DNA of 64,000 nucleotides from Nonomuraea purpurea (GTDB taxonomy: Bacteria; Actinomycetota; Actinomycetes; Streptosporangiales; Streptosporangiaceae): the NCBI RefSeq assembly GCF_042650645.1, contig NZ_JBHSBI010000026.1, positions 98,680-162,679 on the forward strand, given 5' to 3'. Position 1 is the stretch's first letter. Every line of letters begins with the position of its first letter. Shown here piece after piece: positions 1 to 8,935 of this stretch. The notes under the pieces are model-generated. The model had not been told where the DNA came from and searched no databases. It saw only the letters and a list, made by a program, of their open reading frames with translations. Position numbers and translations under genes: made by a program.

Positions 1-954
1 CTGGCCGTCCGCTACGATCGCGACCCCATGTCGGAGGAGGCCAGGGCGCTGGTCACCGCGATCAGGGCGCTGGAGCCCGGGCCGAACGTGCGCGGGGTCG
101 TGGTCGGCGGGCCGACGGCGGCGCAGATGGACCTGATGGCGAGCCTGGCCGCCACCCTGCCGTGGATGGCGCTGGTGGTCTGCGCGGTGACGGGGGTGCT
201 GCTGTTCGCCGCGTTCGGTTCGCTGGTGCTGCCGCTCAAGGCGCTGCTGATGAACGTCCTGTCCGTCGGCGCCTCCTTCGGGGTGATCGTGTGGGCCTTC
301 CAGGACGGCCACCTGGCCTCGGCGCTGAACTTCACCTCTACGGGGACCGTCGAGGCCACCGTGGCGGTGCTGATCCTGGCCGTGGTGTTCGGGTTGTCGA
401 TGGACTACGAGGTGTTCCTGCTTTCGCGGGTGCGGGCGGAGTGGCTGCGCACGGGGGACAACGCGGCGGCCGTGGCGGCGGGGCTGCGGCAGACCGGCGG
501 GGTGATCACCAGCGCGGCGCTGTTGCTGCTGGTGGTCATCGGGGCCTTCTCCACGGCGGGGATCACGATCGTGAAGCTGCTCGGGGTGGGGATGTTCGTG
601 GCGATCCTGGTGGACGCCACGCTCGTGCGGGCGCTGCTGGTGCCGGCCGCCATGCGGCTGATGGGCGGGGCCAACTGGTGGCTGCCAGGGCCGTTGCGGC
701 GGCTCCACCGGCGGGTCGAGCTCCCGGAGGGGCCCGCCGAGGCCCCGGTCGAGCCCGTCAAGGAGGAGTGGTACCGGCCACTGACGCGGGGCGGGCGGCC
801 GGCCGTGTTCGGCGCGGACACCGATCCGGTGATCACCCTCGCCAAGCCGGTGCCCTCGGCTGATCGGCCAGGGTGGGTTCGGGTCACCGAGGGGCGTACC
901 CGGGTGGTACGGACGGACGGCTCCGGCTGGAGGTGGGTGGAGGTGGACGAATGA
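1..954 (+). CDS. MMPL-family (RND-type) transporter, C-terminal part
   Basis: This is the C-terminal 317 residues of a large inner-membrane exporter; the start lies upstream of the window and the frame is open from base 1. A hydrophobic block of about six membrane helices begins near base 120 (visible stretches LVVCAVTGVLLFAAFGSLVL and TVAVLILAVVFGLSMDYEVF). FGLSMDYEVFLLSR and the following RVRAEWLRTG segment are typical of actinobacterial MMPL proteins, which move lipids or hydrophobic compounds using the proton gradient. A soluble, charged tail of about 90 residues follows the last helix. The substrate cannot be told from this part. Confidence 0.9.
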   Translation: MAVRYDRDPMSEEARALVTAIRALEPGPNVRGVVVGGPTAAQMDLMASLAATLPWMALVVCAVTGVLLFAAFGSLVLPLKALLMNVLSVGASFGVIVWAFQDGHLASALNFTSTGTVEATVAVLILAVVFGLSMDYEVFLLSRVRAEWLRTGDNAAAVAAGLRQTGGVITSAALLLLVVIGAFSTAGITIVKLLGVGMFVAILVDATLVRALLVPAAMRLMGGANWWLPGPLRRLHRRVELPEGPAEAPVEPVKEEWYRPLTRGGRPAVFGADTDPVITLAKPVPSADRPGWVRVTEGRTRVVRTDGSGWRWVEVDE

Positions 955-1062
955 CTCTCGCTGTCGCCCGGTGTGAAGAAGGCGGTGGATCTCATTGAAG
1001 GTTGTTGATCGTCCGGATATTGTGCTATTTGCCCACGATCACCCCCTGGAAGCATAGGTGCC

Positions 1063-2361
1063 ATGCGACTGCGGCTGCGGCAGCTCTTCGTCATCGGACT
1101 CGCCCTCTCACTCCTAGGCATCGGCGTTCCAGCGTGGTCGCAGGACGACCCCCGAAGCTGCAACGACCTCATGGCCGACGACACCCCGGCGTACGTGGTC
1201 TGCCGCTGGATGGCCACCCCCGAGGAGGCCGCCGACATCGCCAGGTTCTGGCTCGACAACGACGGTCAGAACATGATCGACGCGGGCCCCATGGACTCGA
1301 TCATGGTCGACTGCACCGAGCCGGGCGCCGAGTGCCCGACCGACTCCGAGGGCGACGGCGAGATGCACGACGTCGGCGACCCGGACGTCGAGGGCGCCGA
1401 CGACGGCGGCACGCCGGAGTGCCAGAACGGCGAGCAGTGCTTCGTCGACCCGACCGGCATCACCGCCGCCGACAAGAGCGCCGCCCAGGAGACCCCCGCC
1501 GGGCAGGCCGCCAAGGCAGTCGCCGAGACCAAGACGAACACCCGCATCTGGATCGAGACCGAACTGGCCGACGACTTCAAGGCCGGCAAGCTCGCCGAGG
1601 CCGCCAAGAAGATCGCCGCGCTGGCCGCCGCGCAGCCGGGCGTCGTGGGCATCCGCTTCACCTCGCAGCTCGGCTTCAACCAGACGTTCACGACGGCCGA
1701 GGAGATCGACAAGTTCGTCGCCGAGGCCTCGACCGCGCTGCGCACCCTCGCCCCCGGCAAGAAGCTGGCCGCGCACACGGTGGTGCCGCTGTTCGGCTGC
1801 GGTGCGAACGACGCCTGCAAGGCCGAGATGACCAAGAAGTACCCGCTGCTCGACCCCGAGCGCATCGGCGCCTGGCTGGCCAAGGGCCAGATCGACCAGC
1901 TCGCCCTCGACAACGGCCACATGGCCGCCGAGTACGCCACCTGGAAGATCGACGCCGCCAAGGCCCAGCGCAACCAGTGGATCCAGGTCCGCGCCCGCGC
2001 CTGGGACGCCTTCGCCCAGATCGCCGCCGAGGACGCCTCCTTCGCCGCCGTCGGGGCCGCCCAGCTCAACGCCGAGCAGGCCGCCAAGGCCATCACCGAG
2101 CGCATCGCCGCCCCGCTCCAGGACGACGCCGCCGAGACCGTCACCCTGTGGACCCGCTGGAAGGACAGCCAGGGCCAGGTCAACCGCGTCCACGGCGAGA
2201 AGTGGGCCGCCAACGCCACCTGGGACCAGCTCAAGAAGCTCGGCACCGTCCGCGCCCGTCTGGCCACCATCTACGACCCGGCCAACCCCGAGGTGGACGT
2301 GGCCACGGACCTGAAGAACCTGTCCGAGGTCTTCGGCCAGGTCTACCTGCACGCCGCCTGA
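1063..2361 (+). CDS. Secreted protein of unknown function
   Basis: 432 residues starting with a Sec-type signal peptide (RLRLRQLF, then a hydrophobic core and PAWSQ as the likely cleavage area near residue 26). The mature part is rich in Ala, Asp, Glu and Lys, contains Cys pairs in its first 130 residues (SCNDL, VCRWM, DCTEP, ECPTD, ECQNGEQCF) and then a long helix-rich Ala/Lys segment. I recognise no catalytic motif. It stands alone, 108 bp after the transporter gene, and is followed by a hairpin. The short alternating acidic/Cys part could bind metal or form disulfides outside the cell; that is inference. Confidence 0.75.
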   Translation: MRLRLRQLFVIGLALSLLGIGVPAWSQDDPRSCNDLMADDTPAYVVCRWMATPEEAADIARFWLDNDGQNMIDAGPMDSIMVDCTEPGAECPTDSEGDGEMHDVGDPDVEGADDGGTPECQNGEQCFVDPTGITAADKSAAQETPAGQAAKAVAETKTNTRIWIETELADDFKAGKLAEAAKKIAALAAAQPGVVGIRFTSQLGFNQTFTTAEEIDKFVAEASTALRTLAPGKKLAAHTVVPLFGCGANDACKAEMTKKYPLLDPERIGAWLAKGQIDQLALDNGHMAAEYATWKIDAAKAQRNQWIQVRARAWDAFAQIAAEDASFAAVGAAQLNAEQAAKAITERIAAPLQDDAAETVTLWTRWKDSQGQVNRVHGEKWAANATWDQLKKLGTVRARLATIYDPANPEVDVATDLKNLSEVFGQVYLHAA

Positions 2362-2367
2362 CACGAG

Positions 2368-2405
2368 CCGGTTGCGGCGCCGCCCGCTGCGGCGTCGCAA
2401 CCCGG
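2368..2405 (+). terminator. Hairpin after the secreted-protein gene
   Basis: The arms TTGCGGCGCC (2372-2381) and GGCGTCGCAA (2391-2400) pair with one G-T wobble around a 9-nt loop, and flanking CCGG/CCCGG extend the stem. It sits 10 bp after the stop codon. No T-run follows, as is common in actinobacteria. Confidence 0.5.
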
Positions 2406-2524
2406 TGGCCCCGCCGCCAGGGTGTTGTCCCTGTTCCGGAATGTCCGTTGCTCGGCCCCCTGCTCCGTGAGACTTTCTTAGCCCACCGGCGCTTTCCGCC
2501 CGTGGTCAACAGGGGGTGTCAACC

Positions 2525-2857
2525 ATGTCCGAGGACTTCTCCTCGCTGCCCGCCTCGCAATCCTCGCGCCTCATCGACTGGGACGACGTCAGCATCCATC
2601 CGGGGATCGTGCCCGGCACGTTCATCCTGGTCGTGAGCGGCACCAAGCCCTACATGAACATGTCGGTCCAACTGGTGCCGCTGGTCTACGTCAGGCAGCC
2701 CGAATACTGGGGCATCGAGGTCGTCGGCACGCTGCCCGGCATCGGACTGCCCGCCACGGCCCCCTACACGGTCTCGCTCCCGCTCGACGGCGTCCTCGGC
2801 ACCAAGGGGATCGAGGTCGTCGGGGCGACCAGACGCAAGACGTTCGACGTGCCGTGA
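2525..2857 (+). CDS. Small conserved-looking protein of unknown function
   Basis: 110 residues. The ATG at 2525 was chosen because AGGGGG lies 8 bp upstream; an in-frame GTG at 2516 overlaps that ribosome-binding site. The product is soluble, beta-rich, without signal peptide or Cys, with the central segment WDDVSIHPGIVPGTFILVVS followed by two short repeats of the GIEVVG type (residues around 67 and 100), suggesting a beta-sandwich. I do not recognise the family. It ends 13 bp from the convergent PucR-type gene. Confidence 0.7.
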   Translation: MSEDFSSLPASQSSRLIDWDDVSIHPGIVPGTFILVVSGTKPYMNMSVQLVPLVYVRQPEYWGIEVVGTLPGIGLPATAPYTVSLPLDGVLGTKGIEVVGATRRKTFDVP

Positions 2858-2870
2858 AGGAACTCGCCGT

Positions 2871-4037
2871 TCAGGGGGTGAGGGCCTGGCGGGCGCGGAG
2901 GGCGATCTCCAGCTCGAAGCGGATGTCCGGGTCGGCGAGCTGGTCGCCGTAGAGCTCCTCGAGTTGCCGCAGCCGGTAACGCACGGTCTGCGGGTGAACG
3001 TGCAGCCTCGCGGCCACCTCGCCCGCGCCGCGCCCGTGCCGCAGCCACGCCAGCAGGGTCTCGGCCAGCCGGTCCTGCTGGGTGGGCCGCAGGTGGGAGA
3101 GCGGCGCCAGCCGCACCTCGGCCATCGCGCTGACCAGTTCCTCGTCCTTGAACACCACCAGCGTCGCCATGTGGTCCTCGCACCGCAGCAGCCCGCGAGG
3201 CAGCACGCCCCGACGCGACAGCTCCAGGGCCTCTCGCGCCCACCGCAGGGAGGTCTCGGCGGCGGCCAGCGGGACGGCGGGTCCGATGGCGGCCGGGAAT
3301 CCGCGCAGCGCGTGCCCCAGCATCTGGGCCTGGCCGGGGCCGCGGGGGTCGGGGACGAGCAGGCAGGGTACGGGCCGGTCCAGCCCCATCAGCACGTCGA
3401 GGGGCAGCGCGGGGGCGCAGGGGTGGTCGTCGAGGGCGACGCAGGCCACGCTCTTGGGCAGCCGCCAGCCGGCCGCCTTGGCCAGGTCGGCGATGGCCTC
3501 CGCGCCGGCGGGCGGCCGGCTGAGGAGGAGGTCGAGCAGGCGGCCCCGGCGGCGTTCCATCTCGCCGGCGGCGCGCGCCGTGGCCTCCTCGAAGCCCTCG
3601 GCCGCGGCGGCGGCGAGCTGATCGAGGTAGACGAAGATGGCCTCGCCCAGGTCGTACAGGGACTGAGGGGACAACCCGAGCGGGCCGGCGATCTCCGTCA
3701 GCCGCCGCCAGCCGACCCGGGCGCCCAGCCGCATCGCGGTCTGGAGCGCCTCCAGGGTGCGGCCCTCGGCCGCCTCGCCCTTGCCGATCATGCGGAACGG
3801 CTCGGGGTCCCAGGGGGCGTCCGGGTTCTCGACCCGGTCGAGGAAGCCCTCGACGGCCTGCTCGACCGCCATCCTGACGACCTTGATGTAGAGCTCGTCC
3901 GACGGCCGGGCGTACTCGGGGATCCGGGTCTGGATCTCCTCGATCACCTCTTCGGAGACCCGGCCGATGCCGGCTCTGAGCGTTCGTACGATGTCCGCGG
4001 GTGTGCGGCTTTCGCTGCCTTCACTCTTGATGGCCAT
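2871..4037 (-). CDS. PucR/CdaR-family transcriptional regulator
   Basis: 388 residues. The N-terminal two thirds form a GGDEF-like/sensor region without recognisable ligand motif; the C-terminal 60 residues are the PucR helix-turn-helix, with LAETLLAWLRHGRGAGEVAA and then LHVHPQTVRYRLRQLEELYG. This family often controls purine, amino-acid or sugar-acid use in actinobacteria. The ATG at 4037 is preferred over one six codons upstream because AGGAGG lies just before it. No enzyme operon adjoins it, so its target is unknown. Confidence 0.9.
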   Translation of the reverse strand: MAIKSEGSESRTPADIVRTLRAGIGRVSEEVIEEIQTRIPEYARPSDELYIKVVRMAVEQAVEGFLDRVENPDAPWDPEPFRMIGKGEAAEGRTLEALQTAMRLGARVGWRRLTEIAGPLGLSPQSLYDLGEAIFVYLDQLAAAAAEGFEEATARAAGEMERRRGRLLDLLLSRPPAGAEAIADLAKAAGWRLPKSVACVALDDHPCAPALPLDVLMGLDRPVPCLLVPDPRGPGQAQMLGHALRGFPAAIGPAVPLAAAETSLRWAREALELSRRGVLPRGLLRCEDHMATLVVFKDEELVSAMAEVRLAPLSHLRPTQQDRLAETLLAWLRHGRGAGEVAARLHVHPQTVRYRLRQLEELYGDQLADPDIRFELEIALRARQALTP

Positions 4038-4100
4038 CGTCCCTCCTGCCGCCATTGTGACCCAGGCAACAGAAGTTGTGTAGCAAGAGCTTGTTTTTAG

Positions 4101-4301
4101 TTACTTGTCCACGAAGGCGGCGAACTCCTCGAGATCGATCAGGCCGTCGCCGTCCTTGTCCAGCTTCAGCACGCCCTCCTGCGCGGTCTCCAGCGTGACG
4201 GGCTGGCCGAGCACCTCCATCAGCCGGACGAGTTCGACGGCCGAGATGCGGCCGTCCTTGTCGGCGTCGATCAGGTTGAAGGTGGTCGTGTAGTCGCTCA
4301 T
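4101..4301 (-). CDS. Two-EF-hand calcium-binding protein
   Basis: 66 residues with two canonical EF-hand loops: DADKDGRISAVE (residues 12-23) and DKDGDGLIDLEE (residues 48-59). Both keep Asp at positions 1, 3 and 5, Gly at 6 and Glu at 12, so both should bind calcium. There is no signal peptide, so it acts in the cytoplasm, as calerythrin-like proteins of actinobacteria do. It ends 63 bp before the PucR gene's start on the same strand and may share its transcript. Confidence 0.92.
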   Translation of the reverse strand: MSDYTTTFNLIDADKDGRISAVELVRLMEVLGQPVTLETAQEGVLKLDKDGDGLIDLEEFAAFVDK

Positions 4302-4332
4302 GGGTCACCCTTCTGCGAGATCCGATGTCGCG

Positions 4333-5211
4333 TCAGACCTTAGTAGTGACTTGCCGTAGTGCGTCGATGAATGCCCTGACTTGTGGACTTCTATCCTCTG
4401 CCCGCCAGGCGATCGCCAACTCCCCCGGAGGCAGCCCGGTCACCGGCCGGTACGTCATGCCCGGTCTGTTGTACAGCGTCGCGTTCCCCTCCGCCACCAA
4501 AACGACCCCGAGCCCGCTGGTCACGGCCTCGAACACCTCCTCGGCCGTGTTCGCGGTCACCCCGACGACCGGCTCGTCGTCACGCTCCTCGCGCGCGAGC
4601 CAGAAGTCACGCAGCGGCCCCGCCGCCGAGGGCAGCGCGATGAACGGCTCGTCGCGCAGCGCCTCGAACGGGATCTCCGGCAGGCGGGCCAGCGGATGGC
4701 TCATGGGCATGGCCACGCCCCTGGGCTCAGTCGCCAGCACATACGTCTTCAACCCCGGCGGCACCGGCAACCAGATGAACGCCACATCGGAGGAGCCGTC
4801 GGCCAGCCCGCCGCTCGGATCGTCCCACCCGACCAGCCGCAACGACACCTCCCACCCCGGCATGACCTCGCGGAAACGCCGCAGCGCCGCCTGCTGCAAC
4901 CCCCTGCCCACGGCCGTCTGCATCCCGATCACCAGCGTCCCCGTGGGGGCCGCCGCCCGCGCGCTCTCAAGCCCGGCGTTCCAGCGTTCGAGCAGCTCGC
5001 GGGCCACCGGCAGCAGCGCCTCGCCCTGCCTGGTGAGCGTCACCCCGCTGGGCATCCGCTCGAACAACCGCAACCCGATCTGCCGCTCCAGCACCCTGAG
5101 CTGCTTGGACAGGGCGGGCTGGGAGACGAACAGCCGCTCGGCGGCGCGCGTCACGTTCAACTCCTCGGCCACCGCGACGAAGTACCGCAATTCGCGCAGA
5201 TGCACATCCAT
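4333..5211 (-). CDS. LysR-family transcriptional regulator
   Basis: 292 residues: N-terminal winged helix-turn-helix (ELRYFVAVAEELNVTRAAER, then LFVSQPALSKQLRVLE, residues 6-43) and a C-terminal periplasmic-binding-protein-like effector domain. It is divergent from the aldo-keto reductase gene, the usual place for a LysR regulator relative to its target. The start ATG at 5211 lies inside a 15-bp palindrome, and a TATAAC box on the minus strand ends 8 bp before it with no ribosome-binding site, so the transcript may be leaderless and self-repressed. Confidence 0.93.
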   Translation of the reverse strand: MDVHLRELRYFVAVAEELNVTRAAERLFVSQPALSKQLRVLERQIGLRLFERMPSGVTLTRQGEALLPVARELLERWNAGLESARAAAPTGTLVIGMQTAVGRGLQQAALRRFREVMPGWEVSLRLVGWDDPSGGLADGSSDVAFIWLPVPPGLKTYVLATEPRGVAMPMSHPLARLPEIPFEALRDEPFIALPSAAGPLRDFWLAREERDDEPVVGVTANTAEEVFEAVTSGLGVVLVAEGNATLYNRPGMTYRPVTGLPPGELAIAWRAEDRSPQVRAFIDALRQVTTKV

Positions 5212-5224
5212 AACCAGTGGTTAT
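5210..5224. promoter_or_regulatory. Perfect 15-bp palindrome between lysR-type and aldo-keto reductase genes
   Basis: ATAACCAGTGGTTAT is symmetrical about its central G and matches the T-N11-A form expected for a LysR box. It overlaps the regulator's own start codon and lies 50 bp before the reductase start, so it can serve both divergent promoters. Confidence 0.6.
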
Positions 5225-5273
5225 AGCAAAGGGTCTTGGACTCCGCCGCCCCTCCCGCAGCAGGATCGAGGCC

Positions 5274-6254
5274 ATGAAGACACGCTCACTCGGAACGCTG
5301 CAGGTCCCCGCCATCGGGTTCGGCGCCATGGTGTTGTCGCCGGGCGTCTACGGCGACATCGACGACGCCCGCGCGGAGGCGGCGCTCAAGGCGGCCCTCG
5401 ACTCGGGAGCCGCCCACGTCGACACGAGTGACGCATACGGGACGAACGGCCACAACGAACGCCTGGTCGGCCGCGCCATCAAGGGTCGCAGGGACGAGGT
5501 GGTCGTGGCCACCAAGTTCGGCCTGGCCATCCCGGAGGGGGAACCGAGCAGGTCGCACCCCGTCGGGTACGCGTACAAGGAACTCCGCGTGAACGCCCAC
5601 CCCGCCCTCGTCCGAGGCTATGCGGAACGCAGCCTGCGCAACCTGGACACCGACGTCATCGACCTGTACTACGCGCACTACCCGGACCCCGGGGTGCCCA
5701 TCGAGGACACCGTCGGGGCGATGGCCGACCTCGTCAAGGACGGCCTCATCAACCACGTCGGCCTCTCCAACGTCACGGCCGCCCAGCTCAGGGCCGCCCA
5801 CGCCGTCCACCCGGTGACGGCCGTCCAGAACGAGTGGTCGATGTGGCGTCCGGTGGACGCCGACCTGCTGGCGGCGGCCCGCGAACTGGGCGTCGGCATC
5901 GTCGCCTGGAGCCCCCTGGGCACGGGTTTCCTCACGGGCACCGTGCAGTCTCTTGAGGACGGCGACTTCCGCCACAACGCCCCCCGCTTCTCCGCCAGGA
6001 ACCTGGCCGCCAACAACGACAGCTACGCCCCCATCCGCGCCCTGGCAGCCCAACTGTCCATCACTCCGGCCCAGCTCGCGCTGGCGTGGCTGCTGCACCA
6101 GGACGAGCACGTGGTGACGATCCCCGGCAGCCGCGCCCCCGCCCACATCCTGGAGAACCTGCTGGCCGCCGACCTCACCCTCCACCCGGACACCCTCGCC
6201 AGAGTCGACGAAGCCCTCACCAAGTTCGACGTAACCGGCGCCACCCTCCTCTAG
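5274..6254 (+). CDS. Aldo/keto reductase
   Basis: 326 residues, an NADPH-dependent (beta/alpha)8 oxidoreductase of the bacterial AKR type acting in the cytoplasm. The catalytic tetrad is visible: Asp50 (VDTSDAYG), Tyr55, Lys81 (VVVATKFG) and His135 (DLYYAHYPD). The cofactor region reads IPGSRAPAHILENL near the C-terminus. The ATG at 5274 follows AGGATCGAGG and gives the standard start MKTRSLGTLQVPAIGFG. It is probably induced through the divergent LysR regulator in response to a carbonyl compound; the substrate is unknown. Confidence 0.93.
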   Translation: MKTRSLGTLQVPAIGFGAMVLSPGVYGDIDDARAEAALKAALDSGAAHVDTSDAYGTNGHNERLVGRAIKGRRDEVVVATKFGLAIPEGEPSRSHPVGYAYKELRVNAHPALVRGYAERSLRNLDTDVIDLYYAHYPDPGVPIEDTVGAMADLVKDGLINHVGLSNVTAAQLRAAHAVHPVTAVQNEWSMWRPVDADLLAAARELGVGIVAWSPLGTGFLTGTVQSLEDGDFRHNAPRFSARNLAANNDSYAPIRALAAQLSITPAQLALAWLLHQDEHVVTIPGSRAPAHILENLLAADLTLHPDTLARVDEALTKFDVTGATLL

Positions 6255-6377
6255 GAGCACGCGCGTCGGGGACGCCGCTTAGCTAGCGGCCGTCGTGGCG
6301 TACGTGGAGGAGAACTGGACCGACATGCGTCCCAAGAGCGTGGCACGGCAGAGCTGAATTCCTGACAAGCTGCCTCT

Positions 6378-7049
6378 ATGACGGTGAAACTGGTGCTCGT
6401 GGACGATCAGGAGATGGTCCGGCGGGGGATGCGAGTCATCTTCGAGAGCCAGCAGGGCATGGAGGTGGTCGGTGAGGCGGCCGACGGGGTGGAGGCGGTG
6501 GAGATCGCCCGCCGCCTCCAGCCGGACGTGGTCCTGGCCGACATCAGGATGCCGCGGATGGACGGCCTGGAGGTGGTCCGGCGGCTGGCCGGGCCCCAGG
6601 CGCCGGAGCCGAGGCCCAAGGTCGTCGTGGTCACCACCTTCGACCTCGACGAGTACGTGTATCCGGCGCTGCGCAACGGCGCCTCCGGGTTCCTGCTGAA
6701 GCGCTCGGGCCCCGCCCTGCTGGTGGAGGCGGTACGCGCCGCCATGGCCGGGGACAGCCTGATCAGCCCGTCCATCACGGTACGGCTGCTGCGGCACGTG
6801 ACCGGCAACAGGGCGCCGGGCGACTCGGCACTCCCCTCGGAGGCGCTGACCGAGCGGGAGGGCGAGGTCGCCGCCCTGGTCGCCGAAGGCGGCACCAACG
6901 CCGACATCGCCGCCGAGCTCTTCATCTCGCCGGGGACCGTCAAGACTCACGTGGCGAGCATCCAGCGGAAGTTCGGGGTACGGAACCGGGTCGGCATCGC
7001 CATCCGGGCCTTCGAAGCCGGATACACCTTCAGCCGCCGCCCGAAGTGA
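6378..7049 (+). CDS. NarL/FixJ-type response regulator
   Basis: 223 residues: receiver domain with the acidic pair at residues 9-10 and phospho-acceptor Asp55 (LADIRMP), then a LuxR-type helix-turn-helix (LTEREGEVAALVAEGGTNAD and TVKTHVASIQRKFGVRNRV). It forms a two-component pair with the kinase gene 117 bp downstream. A candidate operator is found in front of the kinase gene and in front of the lipoprotein/ABC operon, so the system probably controls that exporter. Confidence 0.93.
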   Translation: MTVKLVLVDDQEMVRRGMRVIFESQQGMEVVGEAADGVEAVEIARRLQPDVVLADIRMPRMDGLEVVRRLAGPQAPEPRPKVVVVTTFDLDEYVYPALRNGASGFLLKRSGPALLVEAVRAAMAGDSLISPSITVRLLRHVTGNRAPGDSALPSEALTEREGEVAALVAEGGTNADIAAELFISPGTVKTHVASIQRKFGVRNRVGIAIRAFEAGYTFSRRPK

Positions 7050-7116
7050 CGCCGGCGGGCGGGGCGGAAGTGGGCCCGAGCCCCGTACGGGAAGAGGATT
7101 CCGCCGTGCTCCGCCT

Positions 7117-7130
7117 CTACCGAACGGCAG
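7117..7130. promoter_or_regulatory. Candidate response-regulator operator, site 1
   Basis: CTACCGAACGGCAG is a dyad of the form CTnCCGnnCGGnAG, followed by ATATC. The same dyad plus the flanking ATATC recurs in opposite orientation at 8390-8403. It lies just upstream of the histidine kinase gene. Confidence 0.5.
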
Positions 7131-7166
7131 ATATCAGACGCGCCGTTCGTGCGTACGCTCGCCCCC

Positions 7167-8357
7167 ATGCGGACTGACATGATGCGTGACACCAACCGCC
7201 GGGCCACGGTCTGCGCCTTGGTGACCTGCCTGGTTGTCCTGCCCGCCTTCGTGGCACCCATCGAAGCCCTGTTCGTGGTGGTCCCGACCGCCCTCGCCGT
7301 GGTGGCCGCCATGGCGGCCTATCCCCTAGGCAGCCTCACGCTGCCGAGGGCAGTGGCGGCCGCCACTGCGGTCTCCGTGCTGGGAGACCTCGGCTTCCTG
7401 CTGTTGCGCGACGGCTGGGCGGAGGCCAAGTGGGCGCTGCCCTGGCTGCCGTTCGAGCTGACGGCGCTGCTGGTGCTGCTGGTGAGGGTGGTGCGCCGGG
7501 CGCCCGTACTCCCGGCCGCCGTCCTCGGGACGCTCACCGCGTCCGCCGCCGTCGTTCTGCCGCTCCGCTTCTCGCTGAAGAACTCCCACAGCGTGCTGGA
7601 GCAGTCGGTCCTCGGCGTCCTGGCCGCCGCCGTGCTGGCCCTGACCGCAGTGGGGATCGGGCTGCACCAGCGTGCCCAGGACGAACGCAGGGCCGAGGCG
7701 ATCAGCAGGGCCCGGCGCGACCAGCGCCTCCAAGTCGCCCGGGACCTGCACGACTTCGTGGCGCACGAGGTGACCGGCATCCTGCTGGAGACGCAGGCGG
7801 CGCGCCTCGTCGACTACGACGAGGCGCGGACCAAGGCTCTGCTGGAGCGGCTGGAGGCCGCCGGGCAGCGGGCCCTGGCCTCCATGGACGACACGTTGCG
7901 GGTGCTGCGCGAGCCGGGCACCCAGACGGAACCCCCGCCCACCCGCGTGCACGGCCTCGGCGACCTGGCCGGCCTGCTGCAGCGTTTCGAGGGGTCCGGC
8001 AGCGTCCGAACCGCCCTCGACCTGGCGCCCGGGCTTGCAGGGGCGCTGCCCCTGGAGGTCGAGGACGCCGCGTACCGCCTGGTCATCGAGGCGCTGACCA
8101 ACATCCGCAGGCATGCCTCCGAGGCCCGCCTGGTGACGGTCGCGGTGGCTCGCGGCGCGGGCGGGCTCAGGGTCGCCGTCTCCGACGACAACGGGCGGCC
8201 CACCGGGCCCGCCCCCGCCCCCCGCGCCGACGGTGGTACGGGCCTGGTGGCGCTCACCGAGCGCTTCACCGGCCTGCGGGGCAGCCTCGAAGCGGGGCCA
8301 GGCCCGGCGGGCTGGACCGTCGTCGGCGTGCTGCCCCTGGACGGACCGGCGGCCTGA
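7167..8357 (+). CDS. Membrane sensor histidine kinase (HisKA_3 type)
   Basis: About 396 residues. Five or six membrane helices fill the first 170 residues, with no large extracellular sensor. A dimerisation/phospho-acceptor helix follows (QVARDLHDFVAHEVTGILLE, His in DLHDF), then an HATPase_c domain with the N-box in YRLVIEALTNIRRHA and a G-box in ADGGTGLVALTERF. It should phosphorylate the response regulator upstream. GTG at 7149 is another possible start; neither has a good ribosome-binding site, so the start is uncertain. Confidence 0.9.
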   Translation: MRTDMMRDTNRRATVCALVTCLVVLPAFVAPIEALFVVVPTALAVVAAMAAYPLGSLTLPRAVAAATAVSVLGDLGFLLLRDGWAEAKWALPWLPFELTALLVLLVRVVRRAPVLPAAVLGTLTASAAVVLPLRFSLKNSHSVLEQSVLGVLAAAVLALTAVGIGLHQRAQDERRAEAISRARRDQRLQVARDLHDFVAHEVTGILLETQAARLVDYDEARTKALLERLEAAGQRALASMDDTLRVLREPGTQTEPPPTRVHGLGDLAGLLQRFEGSGSVRTALDLAPGLAGALPLEVEDAAYRLVIEALTNIRRHASEARLVTVAVARGAGGLRVAVSDDNGRPTGPAPAPRADGGTGLVALTERFTGLRGSLEAGPGPAGWTVVGVLPLDGPAA

Positions 8358-8389
8358 CCGGGCCGGGGTGACAGACCGCCCCCGGATAT

Positions 8390-8403
8390 CTGCCGAACGG
8401 TAG
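8390..8403. promoter_or_regulatory. Candidate response-regulator operator, site 2
   Basis: CTGCCGAACGGTAG is the inverted counterpart of the site at 7117-7130; over 18 bp (8385-8402, reverse complement) 16 positions agree. It lies 66 bp before the lipoprotein gene that opens the ABC operon. Confidence 0.5.
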
Positions 8404-8468
8404 ATGGCAGGGGACCCGCACTCCGGGAATCTTGAGCCATCACCATCCGACCGGAGACGGAGAACCCG

Positions 8469-8867
8469 ATGTTCACCCGAGGCAAGAACACCGGCGGCAG
8501 GACCGTCACCGCCCTGATCGCCCTCACCGCCGGCTTGCTGCTCACCGCCACCGCCTGCGCCGAGGCGAAGAAGGCCGACCCGCAGGAGAAGGTGTTCCCC
8601 TTCAGCGGCAAGAAGCTGAACGTCCGCACCAACGACAACCCGACCGATCTGGTCGCCGCCGACATCAAGGATGTCCGCGTCACCCTGTGGTTCCACCAGG
8701 GCGTCTCGCTCGGCGGCAGCGACATCACTTGGGAGCTGAAGGGCGACACGCTCGACCTGGACGCCTCCTGCAGTGGCTTGGCCGACTGCGACACCAAGTT
8801 CCGCGTAGAGGTGCCGCGCGACACCACCGTGCTGCGCGACGGCAACCCCACCGACCTCAAGGGCTGA
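8469..8867 (+). CDS. Small lipoprotein, DUF4097-like
   Basis: 132 residues. The signal peptide ends in a lipobox-like LTATAC, so the mature protein should be lipid-anchored at Cys near residue 29. The rest resembles short DUF4097/adhesin-like proteins with repeated beta strands (NVRTNDNPTDLVAAD, WELKGDTLDLDASC, VTVLRDGNPTDLKG-like end). It precedes the ABC exporter genes by 68 bp and probably belongs to the same operon, perhaps as an envelope sensor or accessory part. Confidence 0.75.
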   Translation: MFTRGKNTGGRTVTALIALTAGLLLTATACAEAKKADPQEKVFPFSGKKLNVRTNDNPTDLVAADIKDVRVTLWFHQGVSLGGSDITWELKGDTLDLDASCSGLADCDTKFRVEVPRDTTVLRDGNPTDLKG

Positions 8868-8935
8868 CCGGGCCGCGAGCCAGCCCCTCACGTACACAGA
8901 ACTGCCGGACAGAGCAGTCGGAGAAGGCGGAGACC

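Noticed and set aside
1114..2400. Long minus-strand frame opposite the secreted-protein gene
   Set aside because: Composition is a GC-skew shadow (Gly/Val/Leu/Arg-rich), with no start signal; the plus-strand gene has a signal peptide and a terminator.
6255..6377. Small gene ending in NWTDMRPKSVARQS
   Set aside because: About 20 codons with no start signal and no recognisable family; left as intergenic.
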